From Bacillota bacterium (GTDB taxonomy: Bacteria; Bacillota; Clostridia; Christensenellales; Aristaeellaceae), in assembly GCA_023398575.1 (NCBI GenBank), contig JAEWSC010000070.1, forward strand, positions 1 through 27,831: a stretch of DNA of 27,831 bases. Reading direction: 5' to 3'. How positions within the stretch are numbered: position 1 is the first letter of the stretch; every line of letters begins with the position of its first letter. Shown here piece after piece: positions 1 through 7,349 of this stretch. The position numbers and the translations under genes were made by a program. Under the pieces are notes generated by a model. The model had not been told where the DNA came from and ran no database searches. It worked only from the letters and a program-made list of their open reading frames with translations.

Positions 1-139
1 ATCCTATCTTCTCTCCTTATCTCGGTTTCCCTCGACAAAGTGAAAACTCATTCTTAGAATCAACTGTCGTTTTTCGCTTCCATTTTTAAGTCTCTCGACT
101 CTGTATCGTTTTCAAGGTCCGGCGCCTGTTTGGGACAGG
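1..139 (-). other. Probable rRNA operon leader (running off the left edge)
   Basis: Transcribed leftward from the promoters at 146-174 and 398-426. On the minus strand it carries GGACCTTGAAAACGATACAG (120-101), the kind of boxA-like 'CTTGAAAAC' block seen in leaders and spacers of Firmicute rRNA operons, followed by an A/G-rich tract to position 1. No open reading frame fits. I infer that a 16S rRNA gene begins shortly beyond the left end, but no mature rRNA sequence is visible here. Confidence 0.5.
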
Positions 140-145
140 AATTTT

Positions 146-174
146 AGTCTAGCACAGTGTATGCATTTTGTCAA
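146..174 (-). promoter_or_regulatory. rRNA-type promoter P2
   Basis: Minus strand: -35 TTGACA (174-169), exact 17-base spacer, -10 TAGACT (151-146). An A-rich stretch upstream (about 175-215) resembles an UP element. The -35, the spacer end and the first transcribed bases are similar to those of the promoter at 398-426, as expected for tandem rrn promoters. It drives transcription out of the window to the left. Confidence 0.65.
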
Positions 175-227
175 CATCTATTTGCATAATTTTTTCTGCC
201 ATTTTCTTGTTTTAACCTATTAATGAT

Positions 228-255
228 ATAATAGATATTACACTGTTATGGCCAA
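228..255 (-). promoter_or_regulatory. Possible extra promoter between P1 and P2
   Basis: Minus strand TTGGCC (255-250), 16-base spacer, TATTAT (233-228). It lies between the two better promoters and points the same way. The -35 is imperfect and the site could be chance in A/T-rich DNA. Confidence 0.25.
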
Positions 256-397
256 ATCAGACTGCGCACTTATCTTCCATGCCCTTTGAAACAGAACATA
301 TCTGCTTCTCTTTTTCACCATCTCGCCAACTGGCATCGCCTTGTTGATCGGCCGGCTAGTTCGTTGGTGTTCCGTGCCCGTTTGAGGCAGGAACGTT

Positions 398-426
398 AGT
401 TTAACACAGTAAATATCACTTGTCAA
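398..426 (-). promoter_or_regulatory. rRNA-type promoter P1
   Basis: Minus strand: -35 TTGACA (426-421), 17-base spacer, -10 TAAACT (403-398), with an A-rich upstream tract (about 427-450). The block 372-433 is an imperfect direct repeat of 120-184: both contain the motif ending in TGTCAACATC on the plus strand and a similar CCTG-rich early transcribed segment. Tandem, near-identical promoters about 250 bases apart are typical of rRNA operons. Positions 441-557, up to the end of the next gene, hold nothing else I can support. Confidence 0.65.
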
Positions 427-557
427 CATCGAATTTTACTTTTTTCGACTCTTGTTTCTGCCAATATATCAAGTGCTTCATGCATCACATAATACATCGC
501 AATTTAATGGACCGATGCCAACGATGTCCCCTTGAAGTATCATTTCAAAAGCACTCA

Positions 558-3473
558 CTAATCTATAACCATGCGTGTTTCAGGGTGCGCCTTGTTCAAA
601 AACGGTAAGAGATCATCACCACCATCAGCATAGCCGCCTGCCAGTTCTCTTAGTATCTGTATTGCGTGCTCTCTGAATACTGCCCGCACATCCCGAGTAA
701 ATTCCTTCAACCGCAGGTAGCCTTCTTCTCCGCCGCAGCGGGCCAGAGCCCTGGCAATCCCCAGTTCCAGCCAAGCTGAGCTGCTTATGCTCTCAGTGTC
801 GTCATTTTCCTCCTGGATATACCCTGATATATAAGGTTTGCGCAAAAGCTCAGACAATGGCGCAACCGCATCGCTATCCGCCAGGCGTTCCATGGCAAAA
901 ACCAGACAAAGCAACCGATCAAAATAAGGTACACACCATTTATCCAAGCGGGTGTGATGGTAGGTATCTTCGCCATATACCACCGGCCCCCCCGCCTCCG
1001 CTTTTCGCACATAAGGCAATATCAAAGGCACGGCGCGTTTATCTCCTGCCACACCAAGCAGCGTGATCATTCGGTTGATGCGGAAGTAAGACCCCAGTTC
1101 GCCATCCCACCGGATATACTTACGGCCAAATTCCTCATTCGATAGCAAGATGTCTGCATCTGTTATATCCGTCGCCCGCTCCAACGCCCGCATCATGGCA
1201 TCCACACCTTCAGGTTCTCCCCAAAATGCCAGTGCCATAGCGTGATTCTCTTTGGTTTCCCCTTCTGGCAGCAACCGGTATTGCTCCCGCAGTCGTGGCA
1301 GCACCTGATCTCGAGGCTGCAAAATGGTATGCAAAAGCCCCATGGGTTCACCGCATATTAATTCATTGAGCGCAGTATCATAATTTATTCCGGCCGAAAA
1401 GGAGCCATCCGGAAGGTTTCCAAGCCTTATTAACTCCTCCTGTACGGGCTGCAGCGGAATACCCCGCACATCAGCACCAAGCTGAATGCTTTGGGCCGCA
1501 AGCAGCCCCAGGGCATAGCCTGCATTTTCCACATCTGCATTCATTCGAAACAGGCTGGAAGCATCTCTTGTTGCGCTGACAGCTTTGCCGCCAACCAGCA
1601 GGCCATCAATGCCCTTGGGTATAAAGCACCTGTAGGGGAGGCGTACCGCAATGGGATTTTCATTAAACTCCAGCATGCCCATCCGAAGCAGTACAGAGGA
1701 AGCAATGCCATGCGTGTCATACGGCGTGCAAGCCATGGAGATTAGGTCATCAAACGGCTTTTTTAGCAGCACATCTGTTAAGGTAAGCGTGTACTCCCCT
1801 TCAATTCTCCGTGTTTCCCGCAAATTGGGAAAGGGCGAGAAGTCAAGGTCGCTATTTCTTCCGTGGGCAATCAGAATGACACGAAGAAGTTCATCATACC
1901 GATCGGGGTGAATAACATCAAAGTCCGTATGATAGGGGGCATCCGTCCATCGCTCCATCTTCCAGGCAGTGTCTCCCCACTGTCCATTGGTCATTACAGA
2001 GCCATCCAGCGGGCACCCTACCGCATACTTCGCACCGGCGAACACTGCAGCATCACCATCAGAGGTGGTATCTACAAACACGCGGCCTTGCACCTCGTAC
2101 AACCCGTCATCGCCGGCTGTCCACAGAGCAGTGACCCTTGTACCATCCTTCCGTACGCCGCACACAGTATGGCCCGAGAAGAAGTTGCACCCGGGATGGC
2201 GCAGCTTTTTGTGATACAATAGAATTCGCGCAATGCGGTCATTTGCTTTGCCGGCTCCGCCGATATCAGCAGACAACGCGGCTGTCTCATCGTTCACTTT
2301 GGCGGCCATACCCTCCACGAAGCCAAAATAGTTGCCGGAAACCCTGCCTAATGTTCGGTTTCCGCCAGTATCATGATTTGGATTAAGCACCACCGTTTCC
2401 ATTCCTTTATCCAACAAAGCCAAAGCGGCAAAAACACCCGCTGAGCCAGCCCCCGCAACAACCGCCTGTGCAGTATGAACTGGTATCTGTCCCTTGTCCG
2501 CATGCAGGTGCACCTTTTGAAGACAGGACGGCAGCCCTGGCGCGGTTTCAGTTTCAAAAGTGCTCAGCGGCTTTCCATGCAGCATGAAGATAAGAGGTTC
2601 CTCATTCTCTATCTCCTGCAACTCCATTGCCGATAACAACCTGCCCGCTTCCCTCTGGCAGGTTAATAAGTTGGAAGTAGATACCCCAGTGTTCCATCTG
2701 AACGGGAAACGCATCATACCGCTGACTTCATCCACCTCCGCCACATCCTCAAAGAGCAGCTCCGAAGCCAAATCCTGGAGATGGGCACCGGCATATCTGG
2801 GCATGCTGTCACGCAGCCATTCAAAAACATGCAGAGCTTTTATACGTGCTTCCTGCTCCAAGCGACCTCTGTCAATGGCCGAGATAGGACCATGCACCGT
2901 ATACCGCATTTCTGCTGATATGGTATTAGGCAGAAGGCTTGAATGAATGAGGATTTTGTTCTCCTGCAGACCAAAGGAGCTTGGCACGGAGAGCCATGTT
3001 TCGTATTGGGTTCTGAGATTGTCCATGACAAAAGAATAGCTGACCTGCATCTCCCGCGCAGGACGGGGCTTTACTTTCCCCAACTGCGCATATCCTGCCG
3101 CCATACTAGTCGTATCCACAATCTGCTTGGCCGCAAGCCACTGCAAGCCAAACTTATTGCCAATCAACACGCCGCATGCCCGCTGACCATCAAGAGCAAT
3201 CCCCACCGGGGTGCTGAGCAGCAGCACCTGCACACCTGCGTCCACTAGCTCGCGCAGCATCAGCTTTTTTCTGGCGCCAACGGCCTCAAAGACCTCATGG
3301 GATGTGCTTCCGTTCAAAATCCAGCTATGCCCTGTAGCCGTGAGCTCATGGCCAACAAAGCCGCGCCGTTCAACGAGAGCCACACGATGTCCTTGCCGGG
3401 CGGCTTCCAGGGCAGCATAAAACCCGGCTATTCCGCCTCCCAGCACTACAATATCCACTGATGTCTTTTGCAT
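558..3473 (-). CDS. Tandem FAD-dependent oxidoreductase with C-terminal HEAT-like region
   Basis: Protein of 971 residues. It has two Rossmann dinucleotide-binding motifs: GGGIAG at residues 12-17, followed by an acidic strand end (VALVERRG), and GAGSAG at about 341-346. A GKAVSATRDAS segment (about 629-639) and 'DVENAGYALGLLAA' are typical of the FAD_oxidored family (PF12831). The last 250 residues are helical and repetitive (cofactor-free, HEAT/PBS-lyase-like). The start chosen is the ATG at 3473, behind AGGAGG (3486-3481); the reading frame stays open 24 codons further upstream but without a better ribosome site. No signal peptide, so it is cytoplasmic. It is the last gene of the sugar-uptake operon, 109 bases after the solute-binding protein gene, so it may oxidise or isomerise an imported sugar or a derivative (inference). 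The substrate is unknown. Confidence 0.85.
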   Translation of the reverse strand: MQKTSVDIVVLGGGIAGFYAALEAARQGHRVALVERRGFVGHELTATGHSWILNGSTSHEVFEAVGARKKLMLRELVDAGVQVLLLSTPVGIALDGQRACGVLIGNKFGLQWLAAKQIVDTTSMAAGYAQLGKVKPRPAREMQVSYSFVMDNLRTQYETWLSVPSSFGLQENKILIHSSLLPNTISAEMRYTVHGPISAIDRGRLEQEARIKALHVFEWLRDSMPRYAGAHLQDLASELLFEDVAEVDEVSGMMRFPFRWNTGVSTSNLLTCQREAGRLLSAMELQEIENEEPLIFMLHGKPLSTFETETAPGLPSCLQKVHLHADKGQIPVHTAQAVVAGAGSAGVFAALALLDKGMETVVLNPNHDTGGNRTLGRVSGNYFGFVEGMAAKVNDETAALSADIGGAGKANDRIARILLYHKKLRHPGCNFFSGHTVCGVRKDGTRVTALWTAGDDGLYEVQGRVFVDTTSDGDAAVFAGAKYAVGCPLDGSVMTNGQWGDTAWKMERWTDAPYHTDFDVIHPDRYDELLRVILIAHGRNSDLDFSPFPNLRETRRIEGEYTLTLTDVLLKKPFDDLISMACTPYDTHGIASSVLLRMGMLEFNENPIAVRLPYRCFIPKGIDGLLVGGKAVSATRDASSLFRMNADVENAGYALGLLAAQSIQLGADVRGIPLQPVQEELIRLGNLPDGSFSAGINYDTALNELICGEPMGLLHTILQPRDQVLPRLREQYRLLPEGETKENHAMALAFWGEPEGVDAMMRALERATDITDADILLSNEEFGRKYIRWDGELGSYFRINRMITLLGVAGDKRAVPLILPYVRKAEAGGPVVYGEDTYHHTRLDKWCVPYFDRLLCLVFAMERLADSDAVAPLSELLRKPYISGYIQEENDDTESISSSAWLELGIARALARCGGEEGYLRLKEFTRDVRAVFREHAIQILRELAGGYADGGDDLLPFLNKAHPETRMVID

Positions 3474-3508
3474 ACTTGCTCCTCCTTTGGCCGTCGGGTG
3501 CGCATGAA

Positions 3509-3542
3509 CAAGTGGCGGCCTGCCGCGGCAAGCCGCCACTTG
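3509..3542 (-). other. Intercistronic stem-loop
   Basis: Arms CAAGTGGCGGC (3509-3519) and GCCGCCACTTG (3532-3542) pair perfectly over 11 bases and enclose a further self-complementary TGCCGCGGCA. There is no T-run after it on the minus strand, so it is not a standard terminator. It lies between the solute-binding protein gene and the oxidoreductase gene. Such hairpins often stabilise the upstream message, so the binding protein is made in excess (inference). Confidence 0.6.
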
Positions 3543-3582
3543 CATGCTATTAACCAGAGAAATAATTAAGCAGAGAAAAATA

Positions 3583-5073
3583 TTACTGCATTGTTTGCCA
3601 CAAGGCGTTTACTTCGTCCTGAATCTTTTGGCCGCCCCGCGTTAAATACCTGGCCTGCATAGCATCCAGCTCTTCCAGTGGCAGTTCGCCTTGGATCACT
3701 TTCAGCGTGGTGGCCGATATGTCTGTATCCAGATCAGGATTCTCGGCCATGGCAGGCACAGTGCCCCAGAACTTGTTTTCCAGCATATACAGGTTGGAAG
3801 TTGCAATGGAAGAAATCACGTCAGGGGTATTGTAGCGCCGGTCAGTCATGGTCTGAATACGGCTGGGATTGGCAAAGCCTTCGGCGTACCGGGTGTTGGC
3901 ATCATCATAGGGCTTGATGCGCTCGAATATTCCGTCGCTGTTCCAGTCCCAATGCACGCCACGGATACCATTTTCACTGAGCAGCCAATTCTCCACATCC
4001 TTGGCAAACCAGTTGAGGGTCTGCATCAACAGCTCAGGATTTTTGCAGTTGGCGGAAAAGACGATGGTCCGCCAGGAGCCAAAGGAAGGAGGATTGCCGC
4101 GCTGACCACTAGGACCTTCCACCGGAGCAAAGGTTACAAGGTCAGCCTCGGGATAAACAGCCCGCAAAGCCTGCTCCCTGGGATCGGCACTGTCCTGCAC
4201 CCAAGCATGGCTAAAGGCTGTGCCTACCGTACCATTGACCAACTTTTCTTCCAGGTTGGTGCCGCTCATAACAGGGAATTCGGGATCAATAATGCCCTCT
4301 TTGTACCAATCGCGCAGCACAGAAACTGCATCCTTGAATTCCTGGGTCATAAAGCCCTTTACCAGCTTACCATCCCGCAGGTACCAGTGAGAGGGGGTAA
4401 TGCCATAAGCGTTATAGACCAGGTTCATACCATTGGAGGCCACACCTAAAATATCAGAAACGGTGCCCAAACCATAGGTATCCTTCTTGCCGTTGCCATC
4501 CGGGTCATTGTTGGTGAAGGCGGCCAGCACGTCATGCAGCTCGCTGAGCGTCTCCGGCATTTCAAGCCCCAGGTTCTTCAACCAGTCTGTACGGATAATG
4601 GGACCGGCAGAGTTTGCTTCATTGCCGGGCTCCTTGAAATAATACATGGAGGGCAAGCCCCAAAGCTCACCGTCATAGGTGAAGGCATCCAGAGAAGAGG
4701 GATAGATATAGGGTTTCATGTCCTGACCGTATTTTTCAAGTAGCTCTGTCAGGGGCATGATAACGCCCTGATTCTTCCATTCCAATACCTGCGCGACCGT
4801 ACCATACCACATATCGGGCAGTTCATTGGAGGCAATATACAGCTGAATTTTGGTGTTGTAATCGTCTGTAGAGCTGTAACCCTCCACCTCAAACTGCACA
4901 CCCGTCTTTTCCTTAATCGTTGTCAATGCCAAGTTGCCGTCGGTTTTCTCAGGAAATCCGGCAACCATTGTATTTGACAGTACATTGAAAACCTGTGTTT
5001 CCGCCTGCGCCAATGCAGCCGTTTGGGACAGTGCCATCACCAATACAAGCAAAAGTCCAAGTAGCTTTCTCAT
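3583..5073 (-). CDS. Extracellular solute-binding protein of a carbohydrate ABC transporter
   Basis: Protein of 496 residues, within the usual 480-560 range of LipO-type (family 1) binding proteins that work with LplB/LplC permeases. The N-terminus is basic (MRKLL), then hydrophobic to about residue 22, with an A-x-A cleavage site (AQA|ETQ, after residue 24). There is no lipobox cysteine. The mature part shows family features: 'FEVEGYSSTDDYNTKIQLYIASNELPDMW', a tryptophan-rich middle and 'WFAKDVENWLLSENGIRGVHW'. The start at ATG 5073 is preceded by AAGGAGG with a 7-base spacer; the in-frame upstream ATG at 5097 has no such support. It captures an oligosaccharide outside the membrane and delivers it to the permeases encoded just upstream. 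No ATPase gene is present; transporters of this class usually share a general ATPase (MsmX type) encoded elsewhere. Confidence 0.9.
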   Translation of the reverse strand: MRKLLGLLLVLVMALSQTAALAQAETQVFNVLSNTMVAGFPEKTDGNLALTTIKEKTGVQFEVEGYSSTDDYNTKIQLYIASNELPDMWYGTVAQVLEWKNQGVIMPLTELLEKYGQDMKPYIYPSSLDAFTYDGELWGLPSMYYFKEPGNEANSAGPIIRTDWLKNLGLEMPETLSELHDVLAAFTNNDPDGNGKKDTYGLGTVSDILGVASNGMNLVYNAYGITPSHWYLRDGKLVKGFMTQEFKDAVSVLRDWYKEGIIDPEFPVMSGTNLEEKLVNGTVGTAFSHAWVQDSADPREQALRAVYPEADLVTFAPVEGPSGQRGNPPSFGSWRTIVFSANCKNPELLMQTLNWFAKDVENWLLSENGIRGVHWDWNSDGIFERIKPYDDANTRYAEGFANPSRIQTMTDRRYNTPDVISSIATSNLYMLENKFWGTVPAMAENPDLDTDISATTLKVIQGELPLEELDAMQARYLTRGGQKIQDEVNALWQTMQ

Positions 5074-5131
5074 GGGACACCCTCCTTGCGTATTCATATA
5101 AGCATACGATCAGGCAATTACCCCTTCCTCC

Positions 5132-5998
5132 TTACCCCTTTACAGAACCCACCATCACCCCTTTTACAAAGAATCTTTGGAGGAACGGATACATGCACAA
5201 AATGGGTATGCTGATGACCATAATACTGGCCGCCTTTACCGTTTCAGGGGTAATGCCTGCGGCATTCTCCACATTCAGCACATCATCCGCCCGGGAGGAA
5301 TTGATGATCTCCATCAATATCTGCTGCAGCACGCGCATCTCCCGGCGGTTGAGGTACAAAAGGGCATTAAAGTAGTTGTTCCAGTAACCGACAGCCAGCC
5401 ACAGCCCAACGGTGGCCAGTACCGGTCCGGATAAAGGCAAGATAAGAGAAAAGAAAATGCGAATATCTCCGGCTCCGTCAATATGGGCTGATTCCTCAAT
5501 TTCTGCCGGAATATTGGCAAAGAAATTGCGCATGATCAGCACGTTATAGGAGGCTACTAGCACCGGCAGTATTTGTGACCAGTAGGAATTGATCAGCCCC
5601 AGTTCCCGCACCACCAGAAAGGTAGGGATCATACCGCCGCTGAATACGAAGGTAAAGACCACCATCATGGTAAACAGCTTGCGCATGGGCAGATCCTTGC
5701 GAGACAGAGGATAGGCAGTGGCACTGGTGACCATCAGGCTCAGCACGGTTCCTATCACAGTAATGAAAAGAGTGTTTCCAAAGCCGTATCCCATGGCATT
5801 GGAGGTTAGCACTGTTTTATAAGCCGCCAGAGAAAATCCCCTGGGCATAAGAAATGCTCCCCCTTGCCTGGCCTGGATGGCGTCGCTGATGGACAGGCTG
5901 ATTTGGTACCAAAAGGGATAAATCATGATAATGCACAGAAGTGCGATCAAAATGGCGTTGACCGTGAGGGTCACCCGTTCGCCTTTGGTTTTAATCAC
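5132..5998 (-). CDS. Carbohydrate ABC transporter permease (LplC/YtcP-like)
   Basis: Protein of 288 residues with six predicted membrane segments. The inner-membrane EAA loop is visible as EESAHIDGAG at about 168-177, followed by 'SLILPLSGP'; this loop docks the ATPase. The start is assigned to GTG 5998, which overlaps the TGA of the preceding permease gene as GTGA and sits 7 bases after GGAGG, indicating translational coupling. An adjacent GTG (6001) and an upstream ATG (6046) are alternatives. The gene ends 58 bases before the binding protein gene. It forms the channel together with the LplB-like partner. Confidence 0.9.
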   Translation of the reverse strand: MIKTKGERVTLTVNAILIALLCIIMIYPFWYQISLSISDAIQARQGGAFLMPRGFSLAAYKTVLTSNAMGYGFGNTLFITVIGTVLSLMVTSATAYPLSRKDLPMRKLFTMMVVFTFVFSGGMIPTFLVVRELGLINSYWSQILPVLVASYNVLIMRNFFANIPAEIEESAHIDGAGDIRIFFSLILPLSGPVLATVGLWLAVGYWNNYFNALLYLNRREMRVLQQILMEIINSSRADDVLNVENAAGITPETVKAASIMVISIPILCMYPFLQRFFVKGVMVGSVKG

Positions 5999-6993
5999 CA
6001 CAGCCCCTCCTCTCCGATTCTGCGGATAATCCAGTTGGAGCCCCACACGAGCGCCAGGTTGATGACGCCCTTGAATAGATCCGCAGCAGTAGAAAAGCCG
6101 ATCTGCCCCTTGGTAATCCCCATACGATAAACGAAGGTGCCCAGAATATCGCCCACGTCGTACACAGACACGTTGTACATCAGCAGTACCTGTTCAAAAC
6201 CTGCGTCCATGACACTACCCAGGCGCATGATAAAGGTGATGATGATGGTACTCATGATGCAAGGTATCGTCACATGCCAAATCCGGTGAAAAAGCCCCGC
6301 CCCATCCATCAGAGCCGCTTCATATAGTTCTGGATTGATGCCGGCTATGGCGGCAAGATAAATTACCGTATTCCATCCAGCTTCCTTCCAAATGGAGGTT
6401 AAAACAATAATGCCGCGAAAGTATTTGGATTCTGCAAGAAACACACGGCTTTGCCCGCCAAAGAGCTCTATGATATAGTTGATAAGCCCGCCAGAGGAGA
6501 GCAGGGAATTGACCACACCCGTGAAGATAACCCAGGATAAAAAGTGAGGCAGGTACAGTGCCGTCTGGGCCAGCCGTTTCCCGCCGGTATGGCGGATCTC
6601 GTTGAGCATGATCGAAAGCAGAATCGGCACCGGAAAAAAAAGAACGATCTTGTATATGCTGATGATCAGCGTGTTGCGAAACACCTGCCAGAAATCCGGC
6701 GAGTTCAGCAACCGCTCAAAATGAGCAAACCCGATAAAGGGGCTGCCTGCAATTCCCAACAACGGCTTAAAATCCTTAAAGGCGACAGTGATTCCATACA
6801 TAGGTACATATCTGAATATAATGTAATAAAGCAAACCCGGCAATAGCAATAGCAATAGCTGCCACTTCTTCCGGCACTGCCTGAAGAGAGGAGATCTCAC
6901 GTTCCGCCTCAAGCTACGGAATTTAGTCTTTGAATACATCGGCGTATGCATGCCTAAATAACCAACCGCCTTTCCTCCTGCTGTATATATCAT
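5995..6993 (-). CDS. Carbohydrate ABC transporter permease (LplB-like)
   Basis: Protein of up to 332 residues. A basic N-terminus precedes the first membrane segment (about 44-62, LLLLLLPGLLYYIIF). The EAA motif is YEAALMDGAGLFHRIWHVTIP at about 224-244. 'FRYVPMYGITVAFKDF' is characteristic of the LplB family of polysaccharide permeases. The start is uncertain: ATG 6993 has a weak AAGG seven bases upstream, and ATG 6951 or 6939 would shorten the protein to the usual length of about 310-320. It is the first gene of the minus-strand operon that continues with the LplC-like permease (4-base overlap), the binding protein and the FAD oxidoreductase. Confidence 0.88.
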   Translation of the reverse strand: MIYTAGGKAVGYLGMHTPMYSKTKFRSLRRNVRSPLFRQCRKKWQLLLLLLPGLLYYIIFRYVPMYGITVAFKDFKPLLGIAGSPFIGFAHFERLLNSPDFWQVFRNTLIISIYKIVLFFPVPILLSIMLNEIRHTGGKRLAQTALYLPHFLSWVIFTGVVNSLLSSGGLINYIIELFGGQSRVFLAESKYFRGIIVLTSIWKEAGWNTVIYLAAIAGINPELYEAALMDGAGLFHRIWHVTIPCIMSTIIITFIMRLGSVMDAGFEQVLLMYNVSVYDVGDILGTFVYRMGITKGQIGFSTAADLFKGVINLALVWGSNWIIRRIGEEGLW

Positions 6994-7104
6994 CGGAAAG
7001 CCTTTTTTCCGACAGCAAGCCTATCCATTCAAAAACCATTTAACCCCTTGCTGCATTGCAATAATGCAGAAGAACAAGAGGCAGTTTTTTCTATAAGCCA
7101 ATCG

Positions 7105-7119
7105 GCATGATCATCATGC
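7105..7119. promoter_or_regulatory. 15-base perfect palindrome in the transporter leader
   Basis: GCATGAT-C-ATCATGC reads the same on both strands. It lies about 110 bases upstream of the first permease gene, inside 6994-7300. A second, weaker inverted repeat, CTGCATT-N5-AATGCAG, is at 7051-7069. Either could bind a regulator or fold in the mRNA leader. I recognise no known riboswitch in 6994-7250. Confidence 0.35.
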
Positions 7120-7253
7120 AGACCATAAACGCCATTTACACAAAGCACTTTTTTGTTGTCTTTAGCATAGCACACAAAGGTCAACGCGAACATTGAAAAT
7201 TCTTCATAATCGCGAAACAGGCTTCATCCCTGCTGTTGTATTTTTTTCAGGTA

Positions 7254-7282
7254 ATGATAATCATTTATGATTTGGTTGGAAA
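7254..7282 (-). promoter_or_regulatory. Candidate promoter of the sugar-uptake operon with a palindromic site
   Basis: Minus strand: TTTCCA (7282-7277), 17-base spacer, TATCAT (7259-7254), just downstream of the regulator gene's terminator. The -10 overlaps the palindrome AATGAT-A-ATCATT (7253-7265). The plus-strand block 7250-7268 matches the classical Fur-box consensus at about 15 of 19 positions by eye. The leader to the first permease would be about 250 bases long. Confidence 0.4.
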
Positions 7283-7300
7283 AAAGCCTGAAAATACAAA

Positions 7301-7340
7301 GCGCTCCTCCCGGATGACCCTTGTCTTCCGGGAGGAGCGC
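7301..7340 (-). terminator. Terminator of the AraC-type sensor gene
   Basis: Perfect 14-base stem GCGCTCCTCCCGGA (7301-7314) with TCCGGGAGGAGCGC (7327-7340), 12-base loop. On the minus strand it is followed by TTTGTATTTTC. It lies 10 bases after the stop codon of the regulator gene and separates it from the transporter operon. Confidence 0.8.
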
Positions 7341-7349
7341 AAAGTCAAA

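Noticed and set aside
238..608. Short frames in the left intergenic region (62-63 codons)
   Set aside because: They overlap the rRNA-type promoters and have no ribosome sites or compositional support.
3474..3545. N-terminal extension of the FAD oxidoreductase
   Set aside because: It would include the ribosome site and the intercistronic hairpin; the residues are unlike the family and the start at 3473 has AGGAGG.
3691..4449. 252-codon plus-strand frame opposite the solute-binding protein gene
   Set aside because: No start signals, no domain, and the minus-strand frame is a clear binding protein.
7155..7190. TTGACC...TATGCT on the minus strand as the transporter promoter
   Set aside because: The spacing between hexamers is only 9 bases, and no proper -10 lies 16-18 bases from TTGACC.
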